A stretch of 64,000 nt of DNA from Symsagittifera roscoffensis (Eukaryota > Xenacoelomorpha > Acoela > Convolutidae), in contig NC_087067.1 in the NCBI RefSeq assembly GCF_963678635.1, positions 1,676,001 through 1,740,000 of the forward strand, in the 5' to 3' direction. Made by a program: the position numbers and the translations under genes. Numbering within the stretch: position 1 is the first letter of the stretch; each line of letters opens with the position of its first letter. The notes beneath the pieces are model-generated. The model did not search any database, had not been told where the DNA came from, and saw only the letters and a program-made list of their open reading frames with translations. Below are positions 45,785-57,579 of this stretch, piece after piece.

Positions 45785-47489
45785 TTCGGCTGCTCGCTCC
45801 TTTTCTCTGTGTTTCCTCTGGACTAAAATTTTTTTTGAGAATTTTTTTCAGAATTTCTTGCCGGCCGTTTCCTGAGATATAAATCAGAGAAATGTTGTTA
45901 GCAGTAGAATATTGCTGTTCAGCTGTTTGAACGGTCCGGAAAGTCGATTTATTTCCTTCCGGTCAAGCTTTGTTCCCTTGTGACCGTTTTGGTTGTCATA
46001 GCAACCGTGAAGAGATGAGTTCTGCGCTTCTTCAAACGGGTCAACCTGGATTGATATATTTTGTTTGCTTTGTTTCCATCTTGGGCTGATGTTACGGCTC
46101 TATGGTCAATTGCAATGATGAACTCCAATATGGACCGGAGCACTATAAAAAAAAGAAAACCGAGACGAAAAAACCGAGCTACTGACTCAAAACTAAAACG
46201 AAAGAAACCAAGCATCCAACGACTCGAACATGGAGACACAGGGGTCAGGATATACTCTTGGCAAACAAAGAGCAAGGAAACTCAAGTGATCCAGTCAAAC
46301 ACTCAATACGGAAGATATCGGAAGAGGAATTATCAGGGGGCACTGTTAAAGGCGGCTCTACAAGAATACCGGAGACGATTAACACATTTCAAGAGAAGAA
46401 ATGATCGACCAAACGAACGAGACTGGGACTACTAGAGCGACAAGTTTTCTGGCGGAAATTTGAATACGCGGCACTGGACGAGGAAGTAGATTGGATCCCC
46501 AGTTGGATGATGAAATAAGACAAAGACTAAGAAAGAGGAAGATGAAACCAAACAATTGTAGTTGAAAAATGAAACTTTCAAAACTGAGAAATCAACTCTC
46601 ATTGTTATTATAAAATTATTAGCATAAAAGAAAAAAATTTCACCCGAGGGGGTATGTGGTACTGCTGCTGCCTTAGCAGTAACGTAACGTTACGTAATCT
46701 TGAGTGATATATAACTATTTACTTAACTCCTAGCGAATAGACCAAGTTCATTGAAGTTCATACTTCCGGTATACAGCTGAAAAATTCAGACCAAAAAAAC
46801 CTTGCTGATCTCAGCAGACCTCTTTTAGAAAACTTTTAACAAAAGAGAACAATTTATTTTTTTGGAATTATACATTAGTTTTTATCTCAAGCTAATCATG
46901 TTGGATATCACACTTTCGCCGAAGTTTTATTTTTTTGTCATAGCGTTCCGGCCCATATTGTGTCGGAAGCTTGGTTGGCACTGAGAGGAAGCTAATCGTT
47001 TGGAAAAAAGTCGAAAGATCATGGAAAATTCCAGACTTTTTTGACGAAAAAATCATGGGAACAATTTGCAGCTACTTGCTTGAAGCGTTGTTGAAAATTT
47101 CTATGACATACTAGGCAGTAATCGTAAGAAAGAAGAGGTGCCGTGTTCAACACCTTGCCCGCTTAATCACTCGTTAAACAAAAGATTAAAAAAATGTGGC
47201 ACACGTGCAGGTGAATTTGAAGGCGCAAGCTTCCCTAACCTTTTTTTAACTAACATAAATTATTACGTGCAAGGGTAATCTTATGCTAACGCAATTTGTC
47301 CAGGCTGGTTATGTAAATATAAGTTCTGTAGCAGAAAAAGCGCGCAAAATAGCATGCTAACTCCAATATTCTCTTAAAAAGCGACAATCTTTTACTGGAA
47401 AGCACAGTTCTAGAATGTTAAAATCCTCTTGCACGCATCTTTGATTTGGACTTCGGAAACGACAGAAATGATGGATCCACGGTTTTTAA
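45785..47489. repeat. Tandem segmental duplication, unit 2, part R1b
   Basis: Counterpart of 39985-41497. It has about 120 bp extra near 46650-46780, starting TGTGGTACTGCTGCTGCC, absent in R1a. A 124-codon plus frame at 46061-46435 is basic and runs opposite to the RNase H relic. Confidence 0.85.
45949..46160 (-). pseudogene. Ty3/gypsy RNase H fragment
   Basis: The minus frame contains AIDHRAVTSAQ, a gap, then NKIYQSRLTRL. This aligns with DHKAI followed by NNKSYQSRLSQW in the RNase H at 50718-51000. It is the paralogue of the fragment at 40140-40310. Too short to function. Confidence 0.6.
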
Positions 47490-47653
47490 AGCAGTGGACA
47501 GCAAAGTTACCGACCCGCCAGACCGTTCAGCTTGCTCCGGTTTTTCCTTCTATATATGACAGAGATGTGATGCAAAGCAAAATTAGGGTATTGAAAGCTT
47601 GAGAAAAATTTAAAGATAAAGTATTTTTTCACAAGGAATATTATCATTATCTA

Positions 47654-47658
47654 GTCGT
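47654..47658 (+). repeat. Target-site duplication, left (GTCGT)
   Basis: GTCGT directly before the 5' LTR, repeated at 54591-54595 directly after the 3' LTR. Confidence 0.92.
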
Positions 47659-47965
47659 TGTCATGAGGCGACCTTCGGTACCTCGGTTGTTCATTGCCTT
47701 TTTGCAGCCGTGCTGCTCATTTCATTACCAGTTTAGTTCAAGGCCACCGGCTTGGCCTATATTGAGTGCCACGCTGTGCGTGGTCACTCTGTTGTTTGAT
47801 ACATCGTTTGCGAGATGTAATTAATCCTAAACTTCATTCAATGCCTTCTCTTATTCAGAGTTTGACTAACAAATATTAAATTGGAACCAAGAATCTAAAC
47901 AACTAATTAATCAATTCACTATTACGAACAACCAAGTTTTGTCCTCTAAATCTCGGCAAATGTCA
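47659..47965 (+). repeat. 5' LTR (307 bp)
   Basis: TG...CA ends. It is identical by eye to the 3' LTR over most of its length, except for an 18-19 bp stretch near 47845-47865 (CTTATTCAGAGTTTGACT) absent from the 3' LTR and scattered substitutions. Confidence 0.95.
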
Positions 47966-47985
47966 TGGCGCAGCTAGCAGTTCCT
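47966..47985 (+). other. Probable primer-binding site
   Basis: TGGCGCAGC follows the LTR directly; the TGG would pair with the CCA end of a tRNA. I cannot name the tRNA. An ATG overlapping the LTR end (47964) opens a 35-codon frame that may be the original gag start. Confidence 0.45.
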
Positions 47986-48114
47986 GTGAATGAAGACAGG
48001 ACTGACCTGTTAGGTATTCCTCCTTTTTGGGCGAAACCTTCGATCAACCCGCCGTTCCTTTGGGAATCTTGATTGGACAATTCTTCTTGGCAGTTGGGCT
48101 AAAGGATAATATAA

Positions 48115-49377
48115 ATCCTCATTGATGAACCTCCTCCGAGAGCAGAGGCTGTCGGTGCTACGGAAGATGCAGGGGAGGTGAATGCCCGGATCCTCAGAGA
48201 CCAAGCGGCAGTTCGTCGAATCAATGAATTGAATATCGAGCGCAGACGAAAAGGACCTCGAATTGGACTGAACTGGTTTTATCACGAAGCTGAGGCCCGG
48301 CTGAAGTCACGATTGTTTTTCGCTCTGGGAAACGAAGGGAAACGACGTTTCGCAGATTCCTACCCGCACACGGACATTAGTGTTACTCCTTTTCGTAATT
48401 TTCACATCGCTTGTGAAACGCTGTTCAAGATAGAGCGTGATTATACTGTCGAGCGTATCAAACTGTATAACACTATATTCATGTTGGAAAACGATACCTT
48501 CTCTTCATTCAATGCTCGTCTCAGTGCTCAAATCGACTTGTGTAATAAGCCCAATGCTCAGGAGAGGGATACATTGAAAGATCTTTTCATTGGACGAATC
48601 CGTGATGTGGATGTCCAGCAACAACTGATTAAGGCAAAAGCAGACATGAATGACACCTTTAAACTCGCTCTGGAGTGTGAAAAGGGGGCCAGAACGTCGG
48701 CTCAGTTTCAAAAACTACTCCCGCACAATCAGTTTTCCAGCACTATAAAGGTTAAACGAGAGCCTACTTTCTCAATCCAGTCGTCCCGAGGAAAACGTAA
48801 TTCCCCTCAGAACCAATTCAACCGACAAAGCACGCAAAGTAACAAAGGAAACAAAGCATGCTATTTCTGTGGCAACCCTTTTAGTCCAGAACATAGAAGG
48901 TCGTGTCCAGCTCGAGAGGTTACATGTAACCTTTCTAAGAAACGAGGTCACTTTGCCAAATGTTGTAACTCATCAAAACGACGTGTCAATTTGGTTGACG
49001 ATAGTGAGGAAGTGTCAGATCCCCTCATCGAGTGTAATTTTACAGATGTCGATTACGATAGTGAACCGGAATACGGTGTGTTGCAACTAGAAAGTGCTGT
49101 CAGGATTGATAGTATTGAGCTCCTAAAGTCAAACAAAGGCAAACCAAAAAGCCTCAGTATTCAGTTGCGTACAGGGCAGAGTTTCTTTTACTCAACTGTC
49201 GATACTGGAAGTACAGTTTCGTTCCTCAACAAACTAACTTGTGATTTAATACTTCAGCGCAACCCGTCCTTCCAATTCCGCGATATTTCACGGTACCCTA
49301 TAGATACTCTTTATGTCAATTATAATAAGAAACCTATTCGTCTTCTCGGCTCAATTAGTCTCCCGATCTCCCTCTAG
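48115..49377 (+). pseudogene. gag-protease segment of the gypsy element
   Basis: The frame is open from 48115 with no ATG near its start; the true start may be the ATG at 47964 in another frame, so a frameshift near 48070 is likely. The capsid-like part (about residues 30-160 from 48178) matches retrotransposon gag. A zinc-knuckle region at 48859-48968 has a first knuckle beginning CYFCG and a second whose cysteine is replaced (CNLS...H...CC). An aspartic protease active site DTGS is at 49201. Gag packages element RNA and the protease matures Gag-Pol. The frame stops at TAG 49375-49377 and continues in phase. Confidence 0.85.
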
Positions 49378-51000
49378 TGGTTGGAAAGTAGAGGAGGCTT
49401 GTTTCCTGAGAATCGAACCCGAAATCTGTTGGGTTTAGATTTGCAAGATCAACTGGGTATGGTGACTACTCAACTGAGGGCAGAATGCGTTCAGCAGCTG
49501 GAAGTTAAGGATCAAGACCCGACTTCTGACTATTGGAGTTCCTTCTTCGCCAAGAAAGTTGCTCATGTGTTTAGTCGATTGGGAAGATCCAAAAATCACA
49601 AAGTGTTCACAAATTTCAAGTACCCTTTGGTACCGCGTCAAGTTAAAGGACTTAAAGTCCCGATTCATATCCAGGATAGAGTCGCTAATAATGAGATCAA
49701 ACAATTGGTGAAGCAGGGTCACATTGAGAAACTGGATAAATGTACGACTGACTAGTTCATAGCGCCCATTGTATTGACAGCCAAGAAGGATGGCTCGATC
49801 AAACTTGCCTTAAATGCTAAGCCGATGAATGCGCAAATCTGGAAGAATAAATACCAGATGCCAAACATTCATGAACTTATTTATTCGGCGGCTCATATAA
49901 TCACCAAGGATGTGCCTGATAAGGTTTAGCTTACCTCATTAGACCTGAAGTATGCCTTCAGTCAGTTACCACTATCGTCAGTTACCAGTAGTCACTGTAA
50001 TTTCAATTTCTTGTGTGGGGATGCTACGGGGACCTATCGGTTTAAGACTGGGTTCTATGGTTTGACTGATATACCAACCGAGTTCCAGAAGGCGATGGAT
50101 TGTACCTTACAAGGACTGGAAGGTGTAATTTGCTACTTGGATGACATTTTAATAGTCACGAAGGGAGATGTTCAAGAACATAACAGTTTGGTTGAGAAAG
50201 TGATGCAGAGGTTCGATGCAGAAGGCTGGGCACTGAAGTTTGGTAAGTGTGAATTTTCGGTAAACCAGTTAACTTGGCTAGGTTACGTTATAAATGAGGA
50301 CGGTTACTCCCCAAAAATTTCAAAGGTTGATGCGATCCAGTCACTTAAGCCCCCCAGAACTTTGAAACAGCTTCGTTCGTTTATGGGAACGCTAAATCAT
50401 CTCGAACGGTTTTTACCTGACTTACATACTTATACAGTTCATTTTCGAGAATCTTTAAAGGCATGTAACAAGCAATCTTTTCGTTGGGGTGAGGAAAAAG
50501 ATAATGCCTTTAAGAGTATATTCAATATGGTGGCTAAAATCCCCAATTTGTTCCATTACGACTCTTCAAAGAAGTCTCGAGTGAAGTGTGACGCTAGTCA
50601 TAACGGACTAGGAGCATGTCTTGAACAAGAGATTGAACCGGTAGTCTGGTTCCCACAGCGTTTGCTTCGCGTTTTCTCAATAATGCCGAAACGAAGTATA
50701 GTACGAATGAATTAGAGTTGTTGGCAATCGTTTGGGCGAGTGAACATTTTCGTACGTATTTGTTGGGTATTCGTTTTCAAGTGTTGACGGACCACAAAGC
50801 TATTATTTTGGCACTGAGTGAAAACTATAATAACAAGTCTTATCAGTCGCGCCTTTCGCAATGGGCGGATTGGCTGTTACCCTTCGATTTCGAAGTTATT
50901 CATGTCCCTGGGGTTACATTAGGCATTGTAGACTATTTGTCACGCTATCCTACTTTTTCGGCTCCGGCACCTTCTATATACGAGGAACTTTTTGTTATTA
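49378..51000 (+). pseudogene. Reverse transcriptase and RNase H of the gypsy element
   Basis: In phase with gag-protease. RT motifs run from KQGHIEKLD through VLTAKKDGSIKLALN and LTSLDLKYAFSQLPL to the catalytic YLDD at 50134-50145 and TWLGYVI. RNase H follows (KCDASHNGLGACL, TDHKAI, YQSRLSQWADWLLPF, DYLSRYP). Breaks are TAG at 49753 and 49927 and a one-base-type frameshift near 50670, just before the segment that resumes at 50718. All catalytic landmarks are still recognisable, so inactivation is fairly recent. Confidence 0.92.
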
Positions 51001-51063
51001 AGTCCATTGAGGCTTTTAATTCAGCCCTGACATTTATCAATTCATCTTACGTGATTCATTCAG

Positions 51064-52620
51064 ATGACGGTTTTTATCCTCAGTCGCAAGAGGGCGTTGT
51101 TCCTCAAATTTGGGAAACCAAATCGTTCTCTCGACCAATCAAATCACGTTATGCAAATTCGTGCTTTAAGTTTCTCACCGAAAGAGGGCGTCGAGTTATG
51201 CTGTACAAGTGCTGACCAATCAGAGACGGGTATGCAAATTAATAATTGTAGACCGGTTTCGCTCGCTTTAAATCATTGTCTCCGACCTGAATCGATAAAA
51301 GATAGTCACAAATCTTTCTTCTCATCTTTTCCTTATTCAACAAATCAACCTCATAACCTCATAATGATTTCATCTCATCTTATTGTACCACCAGTTACTT
51401 GCCCGCAACCTACTGCCGACGACTCACATTCTCAACTAGTTCACCCCCCTGACTCACAACAACTACTCAACTCGGCGGCGGAACAGACAGACCTCCTCGC
51501 TTTTGTGGAAAACTTTCCTTTAAATTCCCCGAACTTCAGACGACCGAGCCCGCGTCCCATAGTGAGATCTCGTCAGGTAGGACGAATCTCTCGTCTGGAT
51601 CAGGTGCGTGAACACAATCGGACCTGTGAGCGTGCAGCGAAGACACGTTTTGTGGCAGCCAGGACCGTCTCAAGAAAGGAGGGTCACAGCCAACTGTTGG
51701 AGGCTATGAGGAGGTGCCGCTTATCACGACCGGGGAAAATTCATACTGCTGATAAAGTTGGCGTGTTTGCTGTTAACGGTGGCAAACCTATCCTATCAAA
51801 GTCCAAGAAAGAAATCGTGGGACTACCAGGGTTGTTCGACGCCGATCTTTTAGCAGAGCTCACTGAAGAAGATCGATTCCTGGGCCCGATGAAACTAGCT
51901 ATTATCATTAAGGATGTTACCAGCTTCAATAAACTCGGGGCCTACATGGCTCAGTTCTGGCCCAAGGCAGCGGTCGTCAATAATTGTGTGATAGTTGACA
52001 ATAAGTTGGCCATTGCGGAAACTTTTAGGCAAGACGTCCTCGCCCGTCTCCATCAGTCTCATCCTGGACAAGAGGCCATGATTTCAGCCTCAGAGTACAT
52101 TTGGTGGCCGTTTTTAAATCGACAGATTGTCGATACCTGCGAGAAGTGCCGCGAATGCACGTTGTATGGTAAGAACCTTAAGCCTGTTAAAAATTTTCAT
52201 ACCGCTCAACCTTTACCTAATTTAACGGGGCCAAATCAGGAGTTACAGTTAGATTTTGCTGGTCCTATTTTGGATGACAAAGGTGTGAAGATTTTCCTCT
52301 AAGTAGCTATTGATCAATTCTCGAAATTTCCTTCCGTCCTTATTACGAAAACTACTGGGGCTAAAAAGGTTATTAAATTCCTTAAATCTTACATTCGAAA
52401 CTCATGGATTACCTCATTCTATCAGGACTGATCATGGCTCTGGGTTTAAAAACTTTTTAGTACAACAATTTTGTTCTAGTAGAGGTATTAAACATATCCT
52501 TTCTCCTGTTGGAGATCATTGAGGTTCTGGTCTCGTTGAACGTATGATACAGACTATAAAACGCAAGTTGGGCACGGAGAAACTTGATCCTAATTTCGCT
52601 AATTTTAAAGAGGTACTCCA
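51064..52620 (+). pseudogene. Integrase of the gypsy element
   Basis: After a poorly conserved linker rich in S/P/H (51064-51700), a zinc-binding H2C2 module is seen at about 52050-52160 (RLHQSHPGQEAM, then CEKCREC). The catalytic core follows, with D in LQLDFAGP, D in IRTDHGSGF and E in GLVERMIQTIK. The core is broken by a stop at about 52300, a frameshift near 52390 and TGA at 52519. Integrase would insert the cDNA, consistent with the 5-bp target duplication. Confidence 0.9.
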
Positions 52621-54223
52621 TCAGATAGTAGAAGACATTCGCAAGAGTAATCATTCTACACTTAAGAAGTCGCCTTTTGAGTTGCATTTTGGACGTAAGC
52701 CTAATACTGAATGGTCACAAGCTTTTCATAATGTCGTTAATTCTGATACTTCAGCACAAAGACTTGAGCGCAACCTCTTAACGCCGGATCAAATTGCTAG
52801 CCAGGACTACAGTCGTGATCGTGCCAAGGTCGTGCCGAGAGGAAGTGCCAGCCCTCAGATTGCCCCACGTTTCAACCCTATGTTTTCTCTGGAGGGAAAT
52901 GTTGCTGAGAGTGAGCCTTACAAAGCGTTAGCAGATCTTGCTCGGGCGGCCAATAAATGGACACAATACAAGAGAAACCTTCCGCCGGATGGAGGCAAAC
53001 GAGTCCTTCAAGAGTTGTCGAGTCGTCACTCAGATCTGGCTCATTCGCTCAAAACAGGCCTTTCTCGCAAAACACTCTGTTTTGCGGAGGATCGTTCAGT
53101 TATTACGCCCCCATGGTCTCACTCCAGTGTCCATCGTTTACCGACTCTACAATCTCGTCGCCAGTCCAAAACAAGTAAATTAGAAACTCTTCTCTTATCC
53201 GATCCTAGTCGTGTTAGAGTATTTAGGAAAATTGTAGATCGTCAGTCTAGCAAACCTCTTTTTAAGCTTGCAAAATTCAAGATAACTCGCATTACCGATC
53301 ACACTTATGTTACTGACAAAGGAAAAGTTTATCAAAAAAACCATGTCTGTCTTAAGCCTAACTTTCGTAATAACATTTCAGCAACTCAAAGCACATTAGG
53401 TGATCGCCTTCAATCACCAGGACCGTCTTCACGAAATGGAGGAAAAAAGCCAGTTACTCGTTCGTTTCAACCAAATCTGTTGAAGAAACGCCCGGATGAC
53501 ACTAGTGTTTCACAACCGGTGGTGGTGGATCTCACTATCGACTCGTCAAGTGAGGGTTCCTCTGGCCAGAATACTCTGCCGGTGGTTCGGGAATATACCC
53601 CAGTGGAGAAGCGACCACGGATACAAGATAACTTGTCGCCAGTCACGTTTGCTGACTCGTCTTTTCCTCTAAATCAGTCTCCAATGGATACTCTTGCTTC
53701 TTCCCCGCGTATCACACAGTCTGTTAACCCCACAGTAGCGAATGCCCGTTCTGAGTATTCTTCACCTGCGAATGTCGCTCCAGAAGGTTTTGTTCAACCC
53801 GCACAACATGTATCTTCAGACTCAAATTCGTCATATCCTTCTCTTTCTCTCCGGGCTCAACCGATTTTGGATGACTCGAAAGCTGTCAGGACCTCATCAC
53901 GTAGCAAAAAGGCTGCTAAATTCTTTGGGGACCCTTTACGGCACTCCGTTAAAATTGTGGAAGAGGACACATTATTGGGGGAGGAGGCATGTGACTTACC
54001 CTCTCAGAGCAATTTTTCGTCCTCGCATTCGCCTAGAAGGCCACTTATTCGTGACCGACCCCAACTGGTTACGCCGGAGGCGTCATTTTCATCGTTAATT
54101 AATAAACTCAAGATGAAAATTGACCGTCTATCTATCAAACTATTCAAAACTTTTGCAAAAACTTTATATATACTTTATTTTACCACCTTGCATTTTTGCG
54201 GGATAGCGGTGCTATCTATCTAA
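52544..54223 (+). pseudogene. Integrase C terminus with long extension (SUMO-interaction-like motif, hydrophobic tail)
   Basis: This 559-codon open frame starts in the last part of the integrase core (KSPFELHFGRKPNTEW). It has a small beta-barrel-like region near residues 245-270 (RITDHTYVTDKGKVY) and about 280 further residues rich in S/P. Residues 326-337 read VVVDLTIDSSSE, a hydrophobic core followed by acidic/serine residues, as in SUMO-interaction motifs of PIAS-type proteins. The last 20 or so residues are strongly hydrophobic. It is the longest uninterrupted frame in the element and has no env-like features. Confidence 0.8.
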
Positions 54224-54286
54224 TGCTTCTCTGGGTGCTGTTCGTTGATTATAAAAAATTTTGTTTTCTTTCCAAAAAATTTTTTT

Positions 54287-54301
54287 CCCTTCCGCGGGGA
54301 A
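54287..54301 (+). other. Probable polypurine tract of the gypsy element
   Basis: The short purine-rich GCGGGGAA directly precedes the 3' LTR, where plus-strand DNA synthesis is primed. The tract is short, so the call is by position. Confidence 0.5.
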
Positions 54302-54590
54302 TGTCATGAGGCGACCTTCGGTACCTCGTTTATTCATTGCCTTTTTGCAGCCGTGCTGCTCATTTCATTACCAGTTGTGTTCAAGGCCACCGGCTTGGCC
54401 TATATTGAGTGCCACGCTGTGCGTGGTCACTCTGTTGTTTGATACATCGTTTGCTAGATGTAAATTAATCCTAAACTTATTCAATGCCTTCTAACAAATA
54501 TTAAATTGGAACCAAGAATCTAAACAACTAATTAATCAATTCACTATTACGAACAACCAAGTTTTGTCCTCTAAATCTCGGCAAATGTCA
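54302..54590 (+). repeat. 3' LTR (289 bp)
   Basis: Same ends as the 5' LTR; shorter by the 18-19 bp indel. It is followed by GTCGT (54591-54595). Confidence 0.95.
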
Positions 54591-54595
54591 GTCGT

Positions 54596-55249
54596 CAAGC
54601 ATTTCGCCCTCAAAACATTGATTTCGCGCTAATTGAATCCCAACAACAAATCTCGCTAATTGATTATCATCAATCAAAAATTACGAAAAACTTGCCCTTC
54701 CACGCTTGACTTACACTTCCTCGGGTTACCCACTTCCCTACAAAGCTACGGTTTTGAAAAAAAAATGAAGGAGAGCACTTTCAGCAAGGGTTCGAAGCAA
54801 TAAGCGCAAATAGACCGTTAGTAAAAATTTAGTCCCGTAACACTTCTGGTTTTTCAATCGAAAAATGATTTTTTTGTTCCTTAGATATACGGATGAACTT
54901 ACTAGTCCTTATTAATCAAAGGCGAGCCATATTTTTTCTTTTAGTCCACTACCTTTATCCAAACGGTTCACTTCAGAGGAGATTTGTCAAGCTGGTTTAC
55001 TTCAGAGGAGATTTGTCAAGCAAAAAAACGTTCCTGGTTTTGAACATAAGTGAATCAATTAAAGAAGATTAACCTGCAACTGGTAAGAAAAACAAACAGA
55101 TACCAGTTTTTTAAAATATAGGTGGTGCACATCAGCTGCTCAGTACAAGCAAAATATTATCCAAAACAAACTATGTAGAATCCTTAGAAATTCATCTAGT
55201 TGAAATCTTTTTGAATAAGCCATGAAAACTAATAGCTATCATTGGCTGG
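54596..55249. other. Spacer between gypsy element and R2b
   Basis: Sequence absent from unit 1 of the duplication. A short internal duplication (GTTxACTTCAGAGGAGATTTGTCAAG) occurs twice near 54965-55022. No gene. Confidence 0.5.
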
Positions 55250-55751
55250 CAAACAAATTTCCTGAATTTATGTTCGCAAAGGCTGCAGCAGACACCCTGA
55301 AAAAATCAATGATGGTTGGAACGTGCATATCAATTTGAGATAAGCACAAAAATCCCTGAGTGCTGATGGTTCACCATCAATGAAGTATAACAACATACAA
55401 AAAAGAGCATCCCGGAGTGCTGATGGTTCAAGATGAAAGAAACAAAACAACATACAAAATTTACGCAATTTTAAAATAATTTTTACAGCAAGAAAACTAC
55501 GACCATGCTAAAAGTCGCTCAAGTCAGGAACGTACAATGATTTTTGATTCAAAATTGTTTTGAAAATTGAGTTTTAGTGAATGTAGTTCCATCTCTGCTG
55601 GATAAGCTGTTCAATATTCGACCACTAAAACTTTGTAACACAAAAATTAGTTTCGTGGGTTTGTCTCAACCGAGAGAGAGAGCGCAAAACTGAATTTAAA
55701 TGTGTACGAGTGAAAGTAAATTGAAAACTCTTTTAAAGTTTAACAATTTAA

Positions 55752-56920
55752 CAAGACTGCTCGTATCAGGGCGAAGCCCTGAATGTTTCGACTGCCTTTT
55801 AAGGTTTATGGGGCAGTAATAACATTAAAAAGTCAAATGTAGTAAAACAAAATGAAAATTTTTTATAAAAGTCACCCCCCCCCCCCCCCACACGCTATGT
55901 AAAGTACAAAAGATAGATTTCGCTCCTTGTAACAAATCAATTATGGCAAATAAGTTTCTTTCAACCAATTTGGAACGATTTATAAGACGGATTAAATCTC
56001 CGCTTACGCGTTAATAGCGCGAATTATATCGCGAGTTAATTGTCCCAAATTGGCCAAAATGGCATTTTTTGAACCCCCATAATTTTACAAAAAATGATCA
56101 CAGGTGAAATATTTTTTCAAATTTGAGCTCAAAACAACAACACCTTTCGAATGATATAAAAAAATCCGTCAAAAATGGCTAGTTAAAAAGTCGAAATTTG
56201 TCTGAAGAAAAAAAAACCCACCCCGATCACAAATATTCCGTTACTTTCGTATCGAAAGTCGGAACAACAAGAAAAGGCAAAAACAGTACGAACCAAAAAT
56301 GTCCTTAGAAAAATGTTCATAGATCGTATTTAGACTTGATGAGTTCCTTTCTTTTTGTTCCGACTTTCGATACGAAAGTAATGGAATATTTGTGCTCTGG
56401 GTGGGTTTTTTTTGTGCTCGGGGTGGGACAAATTTCGACTTTTTAACTAGCCATTTTTTACCAAATATTTTTTATATCATTCGAAAGGTTTTATTGTCTT
56501 GAGCTTAAATTTGAAAAAATATTTCACCTGTGATTATTTTTCGTTAAGTTATGGGGGTTTAAAGATTGTCATTTTGGCCAATTTGGGACAATTAACGCGC
56601 GATATATTTCGCGCTAATAACGCATAAGCGGATATTTAATCCGTCATAGAAATCGTTCCAAAGAAATCATAGAAATCGTTCCAAATTGGTTGAAAGAAGC
56701 TTATTTGTCAAAATTGATTTGTTAAGAGGAGCAAAATCTATCCTTTTGTAGTTTACAGGGCGTGTGGGGGGCTGATTTTTCACAACAAATGTCAAATTTT
56801 GGAGAATAACAATTTTCATTATATTTTATTACATATAATTTTTTTTTATGTTACTACTGCTCCATAAACCTAAAAGGCAGTCGGAACATTCAGAGCTTCG
56901 CCCTGATACGAGCAGTCTTG
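55752..56920. mobile_element. 1169-bp foldback element with TTTAA target duplication
   Basis: The ends CAAGACTGCTCGTATCAGGG and CCCTGATACGAGCAGTCTTG are perfect 20-bp inverted repeats flanked by TTTAA on both sides. The two arms are inverted copies almost to the centre (about 56330). Landmarks seen on both arms are the CACACGC block after a C/G run, GGAACGATTT/AAATCGTTCC, GGCCAAAATGxxxTTTTT, AGTCGAAATTTGTC, and TTTCGATACGAAAGT near the centre. Each arm is thus about 570 bp. There is no transposase. Unit 1 lacks it. Old relatives lie at 6530-7110. Confidence 0.9.
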
Positions 56921-57579
56921 TTTAATTTACTGCTCATAAGAATTAATTCAAATCATGATTCATTGACAGATCAACTTTTTGGCTGTTTGTTGGGTACCCT
57001 CAATGTGGTGGTATTTTAGTATTTTGGCACATTAACGACATCCGAAAGGTAGGTTGTTTGTTGCAGAAATTGACACAAACGTGCATCCGACCCATTTGGA
57101 GGACAAAAAACAGAACAAGAACAAGTATTGGATGGTATCGTTAAAGGAAAAAAGTTTGAAATAGAAATTTTCAATCAAGGCAGAAAAAGTTGAACATATA
57201 GCAACAATCCGTCCAAGACTAACTTAGAGCAGGAAAAAATGATCGGACAACTTGACCTGGTCGAACACAGTCGGTTAGACGTAACTTATTTAATTCTCAT
57301 AGGGGACCCCGCTGTCGCTAATCGGTTTTTTGTTAAATTAGGAAACTCAGCCAGAGGACATCTTATAGACTTGGACACTAGAAATGACCCGAGGAATATC
57401 TCAGAGAGCGAGTAGCTCGAACGAGTTTGAAAAGCAGGGAAAATGGTAGAACCAAACCCTCTGATGGAAATCAGAAAGGCTTAGAAAATAGCTTAAGCTT
57501 TCCAGAAGGATTATCCTCCAGAAACACTGACAAATCGGAGAGCAGAGGAGATATAGAATAAGTTATTTGTTGTGCTCAC

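Larger units (their letters stand above)
47659..54590 (+). mobile_element. Ty3/gypsy LTR retrotransposon, nearly complete but inactivated
   Basis: The 6.9-kb element is bounded by two LTRs that begin TGTCATGAGG and end GCAAATGTCA, with a 5-bp GTCGT target duplication. Internal order is gag, protease, RT, RNase H, integrase, then a long C-terminal extension, the Ty3/gypsy order. Open segments are interrupted by stops at 49375, 49753, 49927, near 52300 and at 52519, and by frameshifts near 48070, 50670, 51100-51200 and 52390. The nonsense codons at 49753, 49927 and 52519 each fit a single C-to-T or G-to-A transition. It was inserted into unit 2 of the segmental duplication (between R1b and R2b). 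It cannot move by itself. Confidence 0.97.

Noticed and set aside
47966-48070. 35-codon frame after the 5' LTR as an independent gene
   Set aside because: Its position after the primer-binding site fits a displaced start of gag separated by a frameshift, not a separate gene.
54245-54494. Frames of 65 and 77 codons with hydrophobic segments over the 3' LTR
   Set aside because: They lie within the LTR and its upstream junction; the 5' LTR carries the same sequence without a frame of the same extent.
55361-55445. Regularly spaced repeats considered as a CRISPR-like array
   Set aside because: Only two to three copies of GTGCTGATGGTTCA with unequal spacing, inside a eukaryotic repeat.
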